A DNA stretch of 64,000 nucleotides from Diadophis punctatus similis. Taxonomy: Eukaryota > Chordata > Lepidosauria > Squamata > Dipsadidae. Shown in pieces: positions 31,034 through 41,262 of the stretch. The position numbers and the translations under genes were made by a program. Under the pieces are notes generated by a model. That model ran no database searches. It had not been told where the DNA came from and worked only from the letters and a program-made list of their open reading frames with translations. The stretch is from the NCBI GenBank assembly GCA_023053685.1, contig JALIGW010000021.1:13650092-13714091 (forward strand), given 5' to 3'. Numbering within the stretch: the stretch's first letter is position 1; every line of letters starts with the position of its first letter.

Positions 31034-31279
31034 CAGAGGTGGGTTCCTACCGTTTTGGACCGGTTTTATAGAACCATTAGTAACTTGGTGGCCTGGATCA
31101 CTGGAACCGGCAGTGACCCAGGCCTGCCATGCCCCCAAGCCGGTTCTCTCGGCAGCGCCATAGGTGCCGCCATCTTGTTTTTTGCTTTTTAATACTTAAT
31201 ATTAAGTTTTTTTTAATACCACACATGTGCGGCCCGTCCCTGAGCGAACCGGCAGTAGCAGAATTCGAAACCCACCCCG
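31034..31279. mobile_element. hAT non-autonomous element next to the ENOX1 branch point
   Basis: Ends CAGAGGTGGGTTCCTACC and GAAACCCACCCCG; perfect duplication ATCCAGAA at 31026-31033 and 31280-31287. It is 43 bases from the acceptor AG of the RRM exon. Confidence 0.9.
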
Positions 31280-31287
31280 ATCCAGAA

Positions 31288-31663
31288 CCCACCCAGGGTC
31301 CCTGTGCAAAGAAAAAGACTCTCAATCTATCCTCTACATATATGTTACTTAATGCCAACATCCACCAGAGTGGAAAGGAATCTCTGCTGATGCTGTTCTG
31401 GATCTCTTAGTTAATTTAAGGCTGTTTATGCTGGAGTAATTTAGCCCATCACTAAATGCCAACTCACACTTTCCTACCTATATCACTCTCTTAGGCGTAA
31501 AGATATTTACCCTTGTAGTAGGAATGTATTGCTATTATTCTTCTCATCTTCTCTCATCTCTTCTTTCCAACTATCTTCTCCTATTGGTATCTCATGATTT
31601 ATCACTTGCTGTTTGAATCTTATGATTAATGATTGTGACTATGATTTATGATCTATGACCTAT
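31288..31663. other. Unassigned, then Snake1-like 3' UTR
   Basis: From about 31500 the text resembles the Snake1 LINE 3' UTR (TATTGCTATTATTCTTCTCA, GATTTATCACTTGCTG); before it nothing is recognised. Confidence 0.5.
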
Positions 31664-32967
31664 CACGTTGTTGTTTAGATGTATACTGAGAGCTTGTGCA
31701 CCGGAGACAAATTCCCTGTGTGTCCAAGCACACTTGGCCAATCTCTTCTCTTCTCTTCTCTTCTCTTCTCTTCTCTTCTCTTCTCTTCTCTTCTCTTCTC
31801 TTCTCTTCTCTTCTCTTCTCTTCTCTTCTCTTCTCTTCTCTTCTCTTCTCTTCTCCTCTTCCCTTCCCTTGACTCTACTGTACTCTACTGTACTCTACTG
31901 TACTCTACTCCTACTCATTTTCTTCTCTTCTCTTCCCCTCCTTCTCTTCTCTTCTCTTCCCTTCTCTCTACTCTATGCTACCGTGCTCTGGTCTGCTCTG
32001 CTCTATTCCATTCCATTCCATTGTCTTTTCTCTTCTTCTCTTCTCTTCTCCTCTCCTCTCTTCCATTCTATTCCACTCCACTCCTTATTCCATTCCATTC
32101 CATTCCATTCCATTCCATTCCATTCCATTCCATTCCATTCCATTCCATTCCATTTTCTCTTCTCTTCTCTTCTCTTCTCTTCTCTTCTCTTCTCTTCTCT
32201 TCTCTTCTCTTCTCTTCTCTTCTCTTCTCTTCTCTTCTCTTCTCTTCTCTATTCTATTCTATTCTATTCTATTCTATTCTATTCTATTCTATTCTATTCT
32301 ATTCCATTCCATTCCATTCCATTCCATTCCATTCCATTCCATTCCATTCCATTCCTCTATTCTGTTCTGTTCTGTTCTGTTCTGTTCTGTTCTATTCTAT
32401 TCTATTCTATTCTATTCTATTCTATTCTATTCTATTCTATTCTATTCTATTCTATTCTATTCTCATTCCCATTCCCATTCCCATTCCATGTTCTGTTCTG
32501 TTCTATTATTCTATTCTATTCTATTCTATTCTATTCTATTCTATTCTATTCTATTCTATTCTATTCTATTCTATTCTATTCTATTCTATTCTATTCTATT
32601 CTCATTCCATGTTCTGTTCTGTTCTGTTCTGTTCTGTTCTGTTCTATTCTATTCTATTCTATTCTATTCTATTCTATTCTATTCTATTCTATTCTATTCT
32701 ATTCTCATTCCCATTCCCATTCCCATTCCCATTCCCATTCCATGTTCTGTTCTATTCTATTCTATTCTATTCTATTCTATTCTATTCTATTCTATTCTAT
32801 TCTATTCTATTCTATTCTCATTCCCATTCCATGTTCTGTTCTGTTCTGTTCTGTTCTGTTCTGTTCTGTTCTATTCTATTCTATTCTATTCTATTCTATT
32901 CTATTCTATTCTATTCTATTCCATTCCATTCCATTCCATTCCATTCCATTCCATTCCATTCCATTCT
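31664..32967 (+). repeat. Snake1 LINE tail expanded into a 1.2-kb pentanucleotide array
   Basis: The LINE terminus ACTGAGAGCTTGTGCACCGG, AAATTCCCTGTGTGTCC, ACACTTGGCCAAT runs into TTCTC units (31742-31855), then blocks of TACTG, ATTCC, TTCTC, ATTCT, ATTCC, TTCTG, ATTCT and a compound TTCTG/ATTCT/CATTCC pattern that recurs four times (32380-32930). All three forward frames stay open throughout and are artefacts. Confidence 0.95.
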
Positions 32968-33326
32968 ATATTTATGTCTCCAAAGGTAACAAGGCAGCAC
33001 TATTGATAATACAGCTTCAATAAGTAATACTAAAGGAAAGAAGTGATACCAGAGTTGGTTGGTTGGTTTGTGTTAGAGGCCTCACAACTAAAATAAGGCA
33101 TACTATAGGGCATAAATTTAAAATATAAAATACAAGATTAAAATATGCACAAATTAAACAGATCTTGACCAGAAACCAGCAACATTAATTGCATTCTATC
33201 CTGTTGTCATGAGGTCCTCACATGTACAGCCAAAGTTGGTAACATAGTAATATGAACATTAGTGGTACTAAAAGCAGACCTGAGGGATGTTCCCGGGATT
33301 TGCCAACCACCTACAATGAACACAGG
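32968..33326. other. Unassigned intron sequence
   Basis: AT-rich; includes TTGGTTGGTTGG at 33057. No repeat family identified. Confidence 0.4.
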
Positions 33327-33395
33327 ACATAGAATAATAGGGTTGCAAGAGACCTTTGAGGTCTTCTAGTCCAACCCCCTGCTCAAGCTTGAGAC
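33327..33395 (-). mobile_element. CR1 LINE extreme 3' end
   Basis: AGAATAATAGGGTTGCAAGA, CCTTTGAGGTCTTCTAGTCC and CCCCCTGCTCAAG; only about 65 bp retained, 150 bp from the exon donor at 33545. Confidence 0.8.
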
Positions 33396-33544
33396 GCACC
33401 CTATGCATTCTCTTGCTTTATTAAAATTGCAAGATCCTTTTCTCCCTCTGTTAGCTGGGCAGGGGATATGCTAATTATCAAATTAATAGATAACTCAATT
33501 ATCTAGTAGTTTCAGCCCTGATCAAGCTAACCAAGTTTACTTAC

Positions 33545-33718
33545 TTGGGTTTGGAGGGAAGAGAGTGCAGCTTTTACAGTGGATAATCTCCTTGATGACA
33601 GGGACTTCGGTGGTGGGAGGCTGAGGTACGAGGCTCATGCCTGACAGCAAGGGGTTAATCGGAGTGATTCCTGTCATCATGCTGAGGTTTGGGTCAAAGC
33701 CCCTTACGCAAATCGAAT
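33545..33718 (-). CDS. ENOX1: ENOX1 coding exon (proline-rich linker before RRM), phase 1-1
   Basis: The exon encodes about 58 residues: DSICVRGFDPNLSMMTGI, a proline-rich stretch, then PVIKEIIHCKSCTLFPPNP. The HCKSC block immediately precedes the RRM in ENOX proteins. The acceptor is TTTGCAG before 33718 and the donor is GTAAGT at 33544-33539. The first two bases complete the Asp codon begun in the exon at 62975; the last base (A) completes Asn with the next exon. One visible difference from the human protein I remember is R for P in CVRGFDP. The exon is 174 bp, a multiple of three, so skipping would keep frame. Confidence 0.94.
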
Positions 33719-33879
33719 CTGCAAATACAAAATATTTCATGAACTACAGAACAAGTTTTAGTTACCATCCCCTGTCCTCTTGCTTTGAATGGTATCTCAA
33801 GAGCCTTGTTCTAAAAAATATAATAATAGCCATGCACTTAGAAAAGGCTGCTGCCTAACATTGAACCAATCAATCAGAA

Positions 33880-34345
33880 TAGAGCGGGAAGGGACCTTGG
33901 AGGTCTTCTAGTCCAACCCCTTGCCGAAGCAGGAGATCCTCTACCATTTCAGACAGGTGGCTGTCCAATCTCTTCTTAAAAACCTCCAGTGATGAAGCAC
34001 CCACAACTTCTGGTGGCAAGCTGTTCCACTGGTTAATGGTTCTCACTGTCAGGAAGTTTCTCCGTAATTCCAGGTTGCTTCTCTCCTTGATCAGTTTCCA
34101 TCCGTTGCTTCTTCTCCTGCCCTTCAGGTGCTTTGGAGAATAGGTTGACCCCCTCCTCTTTGGGGCAGCCCCTCAAATACTGGAATAATGCTATCATGTC
34201 CGTCCGTCCTCCCAGTCTTTCTTTTCTCAAGACTGGCCAAACCCAATTCCTGCAATCGTTCTTCGTATGTTTTAGTTTCCAAGCCTTTAATCGTCTTAGT
34301 TGCTCTTCTCTGCACTTTTTTTTCCAAAGTCTCAACAACTTTTTA
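33880..34345 (-). mobile_element. CR1 LINE 3' end, long copy
   Basis: Minus-strand order GTGCAGAGAAGAGCAACTAA, GAAACTAAAACATACGAAGA, TATTTGAGGGGCTGCCCC, CCAGTGGAACAGCTTGCCAC, CTCCAAGGTCCCTTCCCGC. It ends within 160 bp of exon 33718. Confidence 0.9.
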
Positions 34346-34419
34346 AAAACGTTTTTGAGAAGAAAGTGAATCTGATAGGTCTGTTTTTCTCAAGCTGTGA
34401 TCCGTGGATCCCTGGGGAG

Positions 34420-34707
34420 CAGGGGTGGGTTCTAACTTACCTCGCCGCTGGTTCGCTTCCTCCCGCACCACGTGGGCACGCACGCATTGCATGCTGCATG
34501 GCCATGCCACGCTATGCCATGTGCATGCGCAGTGCTGAAAACCAAGCTTCTGAGCATGCGCAGAGGCAAAATCCAAGATAGGCGCCGCCATTAGAGCCGG
34601 TTTGGGGGCGTGGCCAACCGGCGATCACTCCCAGTTCAGCGAGCAGGGGAAAAATTCCCGCTACCCATTCTATAGAACCAGTCCGAACCGGGAGCAACCC
34701 ACCTCTG
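34420..34707. mobile_element. hAT non-autonomous element
   Basis: Ends CAGGGGTGGGTTCTAAC and GAGCAACCCACCTCTG; perfect duplication CTGGGGAG at 34412-34419 and 34708-34715. Confidence 0.92.
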
Positions 34708-35067
34708 CTGGGGAGTCATGGTGTGATCAGAGGGGCTCCATGAAGACTTGAAGAAATGTTCCGGTTTAAGTCTTGAGTTAAATCTTGGTGGTGTGTGGCC
34801 ACAATCAGTATTTAAGGGAGGTCCTTGATGAATAAAAGGTTGAGAACCACTGTGATAGGTCATTAAAACATCATCATCCTCATTCTTTTCTGGAGAAGGT
34901 CTTCAGCTCTACTTGCTGATCCACACTAAGCCTCCCAATAATTTTGGGAAGAACAAGCAGCTAAGTCCATGGGAGACAATCCTTCAACCACAAATATCTC
35001 TCGGAAATGCCCGACAACATTTCCATCCCATTTCATTTCAACAGCATCAAGTCTTCCATCCCTGGCT
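34708..35067. other. Unassigned intron sequence
   Basis: Nothing recognised. A repeat-like phrase GATGAATAAAAGGTTGAGAA at 34827 suggests an old hAT end (CAGTGGTTCTCAA family). Confidence 0.4.
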
Positions 35068-35433
35068 GTAGGCAGCCCCCGACTTACGACCACAAGTGAG
35101 GCCAAAATACCTGTTGCCGAGCAAGACAGCTGTTAAGTGAGGTTTGCCCCATTGGACAATCTTTCCTGCCACCGTTGTTAAGTGAATCACTGCAGTGGTT
35201 AAGTTAGTAAAACGGCTGTTAAGCGAATCTGGCTCTCCCCGTTGACTTTGTTGGCCAGAAGGTCGCTAAAGGGGATGACCCTGCAACCGTCGTAAGTGCC
35301 GAGCCTCTGAATTCTGATCGTGTGACCACGGGGATGCTGCAATGGTTGTAAGTTGTGAAAAAAGGTCGTAAGTCACTGTTTTCATCTCAAACGGTCATGA
35401 CATGAATGGTTGTAAGTCAAGGGCTAGCCGTAC
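35068..35433 (-). mobile_element. Pogo-like MITE, full length
   Basis: GTAGGCAGCCCCCGACTTAC and GTAAGTCAAGGGCTAGCCGTA ends, diverged TIRs; interior in reverse sense. Confidence 0.82.
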
Positions 35434-35919
35434 AATATTGCAATGCTTCCAAGATCTCTAAAAAATTATGATTTTTCTCCTCCTTCTTTGCTTCTGGGTC
35501 TCATATCAACTTTGATTCAGACAAGAAGAATCCAGGTGGGTCAAACCAAAGATTTTAGAGGGGAAAAAATCCTCTAATATGGCTGCCCTTTGCACAGACG
35601 GTTACTTGAACTTGGAAGCTGGACGTAGCAATGCTAACAAGCAACCGCCGATACAGGCCTTTTTTCCCGTGAGGTTGTCTAATCCTCCTCACCAGTCAGC
35701 TAATTGCTTGACCCTGTAAGCGGACTCTCTGGCATTGGGTGCTGAAGCTATACTGAGTATTGTGTAAAATTCCTCCACGGGATTCTCCGGCCAAGCAGCT
35801 TCACTCTGTGACCGCGGAGATCTAGCATTAGAACCGCTGGCACAAAATAATCCTGCCGGATGAAATTTATTTCCAGGATAGAATGCAAATTGCGAGGCTG
35901 GTTTGCAATTAGAAAATCT
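35434..35919. other. Unassigned intron sequence
   Basis: No repeat or exon recognised. Confidence 0.4.
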
Positions 35920-36232
35920 GGGGAAAGGGAGGGAGGGAGTGAGGAAGGAAGGAAGGAATGGTGTAATGAAGGGAGGGGGAAGGAAGGAGATGGAGGAGGG
36001 GGAGGGAGGGGGGAGGAAGGGAGGGAAGGTGTAATGAAGGGAGGAAGGAAGGAAGGGTGTAATGAAGGGAGGGAGGGAGGAAGAAAGGAAGGAAGGGAAG
36101 GTGTAATGAAGGGAAGGAGGGAGGGAGGGAGGGAGGGAGGGAGGAAGGAAGGAAGGAAGGAAGGAAGGAAGGAAGGAAGGAAGGAAGGAAGGAAGGAAGG
36201 AAGGAAGGAAGGAAGGAAGGAAGGAAGGAAGG
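35920..36232. repeat. GGAA/GGGA purine array
   Basis: About 310 bp: a mixed part with GGTGTAATGAAGGGA every 40-50 bp, then 22 uninterrupted GGAA units (36144-36231). Confidence 0.95.
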
Positions 36233-36644
36233 GTCTTGCTAGCATCTTTTCTCTGATACTGCTCAATTTCAGAAATCTGTCACTGTCCTTCTGTGGATAT
36301 TTGCACACAGAATAAAGAGCTGTGTGTGTGTTTGTGTGTTTGTTTGTGTTGCAATACCTTCAATTAGTGCATCGAACATGAGACTTTGATCAAAGTTTCC
36401 CTTCTCCTATTTATCACACTGTGACATGAGAAGCTTAACCTGTCAAAAGCTCCTCCTTGACCCCGGGGGTTGAAAAGACTTTGAGTGTTCTTTTACATGT
36501 CATCCTCCAACCTCTGTGTAAGCCAACTGGGTGGAACGGGTAGGAAGGACATACTTGGACGAAGTTCGAAACTTCCTCCATGCAGATCTTCTTCTGCTTA
36601 GTTTACCTTGGCTGAGGACTTCCATCTCGGGGAAGCTTTTTGCA
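36233..36644. other. Unassigned intron sequence
   Basis: Nothing recognised apart from a short (GTTT) stretch. Confidence 0.4.
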
Positions 36645-36882
36645 AGAGCTGAAGTGGTGCAGTGGTTAAATGCAGCCACTGCAGGCTGACTGCTAGTTCA
36701 GCAGTTCAGCTGTTCAAATCTCACCAGGCTCAAGGTTGACTCAGCCTTCCATCCTTCCGAGGTGGGTAAAATGAGGACCCAGATTGTTGGGGGCAATATG
36801 CTGAACTCTGTAAACCGCTTAGAGAGGGCTGGAAAGCACTATGAAGCGGTATATAAGTAAAGTGCTATTGCTATTGCTATAA
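36645..36882 (+). mobile_element. Sauria-type SINE, full length
   Basis: A box TGGTGCAGTGGTTA, B box GTTCAAATCTC, CCTTCCATCCTTCCGAGG, AAAATGAGGACCCAGATTG, AACCGCTTAGAGAGGGCTG and tail GCGGTATATAAGTAAAGTGC with GCTATTGCTAT repeats. Confidence 0.93.
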
Positions 36883-36934
36883 TTGTTTTTGCACAGTGCC
36901 AAGAGTTTAAGGATTGCAGGTGATTTAGAAATTG

Positions 36935-37735
36935 AAAGAAGGGAAGAAAGAAGAAAGGGAGGGAAGGGAAAGGAAGGGAAAGGAAAGGAAGAAGAGAGGG
37001 ATGGAAGGATGGAGGGAGGGAGGGAGGAAGGAAGGAAGGAAGGAAGGAAGGAAGGAAGGAAGGAAGGAAGGAAGGAAGGAAGGAGAGGGAGGGAGAAAGG
37101 AGAGGGAGGGAGGGAGGAGGGAGGGGGAAGGAAGGAGAGGGAGGGAGGAAGGAAGGAAAGGGAGGGAGGGAGGGAGAAAGAAGAGGGAGGGAGGAGGGAG
37201 TGGGAAGGAAGCAGAGGGAGGGAGAAAGGGGAGGGAGGAAGGGAGGAAGGGAGGAGGGAGGGGGAAGGAAGGAGAGGAAGGGAGGGAGGGAGGAGGAAGG
37301 AAGGAGAGGAAGGGAGGGAGGGAGAAAGGAGAGGGAGGGAGGGAGGAGGGAGGAGGGAGGGAGAAGGAAGGAGAGGGAGGGAGGGAGAGAGAGAGGAAGG
37401 AAGGAAGGAAGGAGAGGGAGGAAGGGAGAAAGGAGAGGGAGGGAGGGAGAAAGGAGAGACAGGGAGGGAGGAAGGGAGGAGGGAGGTGGAAGGAAGGAGA
37501 GGGAGGGAGGGAGGAAGGAAGGAAGGGAGGGAGGAGAGGGAGGGAGAAAGGAGAGGGAGGGAGGGGGAAGGAAGGAGAGGAAGGGAGGGAGAGAGGGAGG
37601 GAGGGAGGAAAGAAAGAAGGAAGGAAGGAAGGAGAGGGAGGGAGGGAGAAAGGAGAGGGAGGGAGGGAAGAGGGAGGGGGAAAGAAGGAGAGGGGAGGGA
37701 GAGAGCTGGAAGGAAGGAAGGAAGAAGGAGGCCTT
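36935..37735. repeat. 800-bp GGGA/GGAA purine array
   Basis: Nearly pure purine on the + strand, with AGAAAGGAGAGGGAGGGAGG-type sub-repeats of about 40-60 bp. Open frames on both strands are artefacts. Confidence 0.95.
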
Positions 37736-38365
37736 CCTTCCTGCCTTCAGGCAGGATCGGAGGGAGGAAGGGAGGGAGCTGTCTCAAAACAGCTTCCGTG
37801 GCTTCAAGGCAGGTTCACCATTGTTATTTATGTGTCCCATTTCATTCTGCTAAGGAGCTGAAGGTGGGACATACGGAGATAACTTACTCCACCCCTGTTG
37901 TCAACAATCTCATCAGGACTTTGTTCAAAGCGTGGGTTCTTGGCGCTGACCCTCGGTTGCCAGATGGTTAGACATAATATTGCTTCATTACTCCCGTCAT
38001 CTGGAACCATCTGCTCCGCATGTCAAGTTCCCACTTTCTACTTATGGCAGATTTCACTCTGATATTTTTTTTGGCCTCCCTGTTCTCCACAAGGCGTGTT
38101 TGTTGGACTGCCAGATTCCGACACATGGATAGAGAGGGCTGTTCCTATTTTATTGAAGATGTGCGGTGTTGAAAAACACCCTGTTTGCGATAATGACAAT
38201 AGCTCGTCATCTGGAAGGGAAGAACAGACAGAGACTGCAGGCGGAGTCAAGAGGAGACTTAGCCTAGTTAAGCGTCCACAAACACTCCAAGTCTTGAATT
38301 CCGTTGAATTCTGTCTTATCTAGTGCCAATTTCATGCTGACCGTTAATTGACCAAGATCCTTGTG
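37736..38365. other. Unassigned intron sequence
   Basis: No exon or repeat recognised; CCTTCCTTCCTGCCTTCAGG at 37732 closes the purine array with a short palindrome. Confidence 0.4.
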
Positions 38366-38748
38366 TACAAGTAGTCCTTGCTTACAACTGTTCATTTAGT
38401 GACCGTTCAAAGTTACAATGGCACTGAAAAAAGCAACATGACCGTTTTCTCACACCTACAACTGTTGCAGCATCCCCAGGGTCATGTGATCAAAAATTCA
38501 GATGCTTGACAACTGACTCATATTTATGACGGTTGCGGTGTCCTGTGGTCACGTGATCCACCTTTTGTGACCTCCCGACAAGCAAAGTCAATGGGAGATG
38601 CCAGATTCACTTAACAACCACATTATTATTAATTTAACAACAGTAGTGATTCCGTTAACAACGGTGGCAAGAAAGGCTGTAAGATGGGGCAAAACTCATT
38701 TAGCAACAGAAATTTTGGGCCCAATTGTGGTCGTAAGTCTAGGACTAC
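38366..38748 (+). mobile_element. Pogo-like MITE, full length
   Basis: ACAAGTAGTCCTTGCTTAC and GTAAGTCTAGGACTACC ends; all interior landmarks present. Confidence 0.85.
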
Positions 38749-39399
38749 CAGCGTAGGTAGAAACTGGAATGTATGTGTAATCCTGATTCATAACGCTTTC
38801 CAAAACGTAGCTTTGGGGGGGGGGTCAAACCCAGATACTGGGAAAGACCCTCCGACTTGCTTAAAGACATTCCTGCGTTCCCTGGGGTGGTCTATTAATT
38901 TTATCTACATCCTGATCGTCCTTCAAGTATTCTCAGATTTTAAACCAGTCAGATTTAAAATAGTCAAAATCAATAATAATAAAACATACAAAAACATATA
39001 AAGTACTGCTTTATGAAACTTTAGTAAGGCCACACCTGAAATGCCGCATCCCATTTTGGTCACCACATGACAAAAACAGAGGTTGAAACTTTGGAAAAAG
39101 TGCAGAGAAGAGCAACCAAGATGATTAAAGGACTGAGGACTAAACATACGAAGAACAGTTACAGGAACTGGGCATGGATAGTCTAGTGAAGAGAAGAACC
39201 AGGGGAGACATGATAGCAGTCTTCTAATATTTGGGGGGCTGCCACAGAGAGGAGGAAGGGGTCAGGCTATTCTCCAAAGCCCCTGAAGGCCAGACAAGGA
39301 ATAATGGATGGAAACTGATTGAGGAGAAATTCAACCTAGAAATAAAGATAATTTTTCTGACAGTGAGAACAATCAACCGATGGAACAGAAGTTGCCTTC

Positions 39400-40452
39400 T
39401 GTCAGGTGTGCCTCCGCTCAAAACCCAGGAAAGAAAAACCCCAATTCCATAATTGTAGAGAAAGGTACTTTTACTGGATAAGAACTGATAGCAACAAGTT
39501 GAAAGCAAGATCTGAGGCAAAAGGCGCAAAAGTTAGATATAGATCAAAGTGACCAGATTTTTTTATTTTTAAGCGGGACGGGGGGGCCGCCTGCGCGCCG
39601 CCATTTGTTTTGCCCTCTGCGCATGCGCAGAACGCTGAGCATGCGCAGAGGGCAAAACAGCAAATGTCGGCATCCAGGTGAGGTGGGGGGGGTAGGCGGG
39701 AGGACGTTGTCCCCAGGGCAACGGCGGCAGCGAGGCGACAGGGGGAAGAAAGGGGAGGGGGACGAGGAAGGGCTGTTTGCGCCGCTCGTAAGCTCAAAGC
39801 GGCGACAGCTCCTCGTCCCTCACCCCTCCCAACAGCAGCGGCGCCTCCGAGGGCGGGGCTAGGGATGGGGCGGGGGAAGGAGAGGAGGAGCAGCCTCCCT
39901 TCCCCCTCCCCCCAGCTTCCAGCCACCGCCGAAGGAATCAACAACGCGGGACGCCCGCCCGCCGCCAACGCCGCCCACGGCCAGCCCGAGCTGAGAGGCC
40001 TGCTGCCTTTCAGGCCGATTTTTTGAAAGAATGCCCTAGTCGTGCATTCTTTCAAAAAAACAGGACTTTTTAGAGGACGGGCGGGACGCGGGACAAATCA
40101 TGAAAAAGCAGGTCTGTCCCGCCAAAATCGGGACGTCTGGTCACCTTAATATAGATAGTAATCCCAAATCCCTCCCCTCAAAGTCCCGGGCTGGCCATCC
40201 AATCCCGATGCCCCCCAGGTGTCATGTGGGCCACATCGTCAGGTGGAGCCTTCGCATCTGGTGACCTTGAGCTGGCTGTAAACATGTCCATGCAGCCAGG
40301 CAGTAGATGATGAGAACTTTCCTCCCTAACTCCCTAATACACATATGGAGACATCTCCAGCACTCCTTCCCTCCCTCCTCCCAAGTACCTAGACCTCCCC
40401 CTCCCCCTGTTTTTATGGCAGCCGAAGCAAGCAAGCAGCATGGAGGCTGACG
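39400..40452. mobile_element. Solo LTR, itself interrupted by a hAT element
   Basis: Begins TGTCAGGTGTGCC and ends GGAGGCTGACG (final A changed to G), with CCTTC on both sides (39395-39399 and 40453-40457). Without the hAT element it is about 450 bp. Confidence 0.65.
39545..40148. mobile_element. hAT-type element with GTGACCAGA ends
   Basis: Ends CAAAGTGACCAGA and TCTGGTCACCTTA; perfect 8-bp duplication ATATAGAT at 39537-39544 and 40149-40156. The interior is very GC- and CpG-rich, with two internal palindromes: GCCCTCTGCGCATGCGCAGA at 39612 and TTTTTTGAAAGAATGC at 40020. Confidence 0.85.
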
Positions 40453-40532
40453 CCTTCAGAAATTGTGGGAGTTTCATCACTGGAAGCTTTCAAGAAGAGT
40501 CTGGATTGCCATCTGTCAAAAATGGTTTAGGG

Positions 40533-41116
40533 AAGTGATGGTGAACCTATGGCACGCGTACCACAAGTGGCACGAGGAGCCATATTGGTGGGCACGCGAG
40601 CTTAGGTCTGGCACGGCCAGCTGATTTTCGCGCCTTCTGGGCCCACTGGGAGTCAGGAAACAGGTTGTTTCCAACCTCCAGATGGAGTGGGGAAGGCCTG
40701 TTTTTTGCTCTCCCCAAGCTCCAGAGCCTTTCTAGGAACCTGGGGAGGGCGAAAACGGCCTTCCCCATGCCCCGGAGGTCCTCTGGAGACTGGAAACGGC
40801 CCATTTGTCGACTTCCGGTTGGACTGGAAGTCCCGTTTTTCCCCTCTCCTTTCTAGGAGCCTGGGGAGGGCTAAAATGGCCTTCCCCACCGCCCCGGAGG
40901 CCAGAAATGGCCCATTTCCCAACTTGGCTCCTAGAAAGGCTCTAAAGCCTAGGGAGAGCGAAAAACGGGCGTGCCATCGTGTGCCGGGAGCGGGAAGGTG
41001 GTGTCACGCACGCATGTGTTTGGGGGGGCGCATGGAATTATGGGTGTGGGCACAAGCACGCACAACCCCCCCTCCCCCCTTTTGGCATGAGAACCAAAAA
41101 AGGTTCGCCATCACTG
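40533..41116. mobile_element. hAT element (CAGTGATGGCGAACC family)
   Basis: Ends AAGTGATGGTGAACCTATGG and GGTTCGCCATCACTG; perfect duplication GTTTAGGG at 40525-40532 and 41117-41124. Interior has repeated CCTGGGGAGGG and CTTTCTAGGA. Confidence 0.88.
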
Positions 41117-41138
41117 GTTTAGGGTCTTCTGCTTGGGT

Positions 41139-41210
41139 ATTTTATTTATTTATTTATTTATTTGGTCGTTTTTATATGCCGCCCCACTCCCGTAGGACTC
41201 AGGGTGGGTA
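41139..41210 (-). mobile_element. LINE 3' tail (AAATA end) inserted in CR1
   Basis: Reverse-orientation tail: TTTA repeats, TATATGCCGCCCCACTC and GGACTCAGGGTGGG. The same 3' end occurs at 1271, 48740, 52990, 55900 and 59300. Confidence 0.7.
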
Positions 41211-41262
41211 GAGGTTGGACTAGAAGACCTCCAAGGTCCCTTCCAGCTCTATTCTGATTCTA

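Larger units (their letters stand above)
39003..41262 (+). mobile_element. CR1 LINE 3' end carrying a solo LTR, two hAT elements and a LINE tail
   Basis: CR1 segments are 39003-39399, 40453-40532, 41117-41138 and about 41211-41262. They join without loss through GTTGCCTTC, GGTTTAGGG and TGCTTGGG into the standard order ending CCTCCAAGGTCCCTTCCAGC. The insertions are listed separately. Confidence 0.85.

Noticed and set aside
31668..33023. 451-codon frame and its two companions
   Set aside because: The array of pentamers is open in all three forward frames; there is no domain or codon bias.
15706..33718. ENOX2 instead of ENOX1
   Set aside because: The RRM and flanking residues follow ENOX1 at most positions where the two differ, despite one ENOX2-like residue in LLTWIERGEV.
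36819..37971. Frames of 300-360 codons on both strands
   Set aside because: Purine array; glycine/glutamate/arginine or serine/proline/leucine only. The same applies to 47551-48406.
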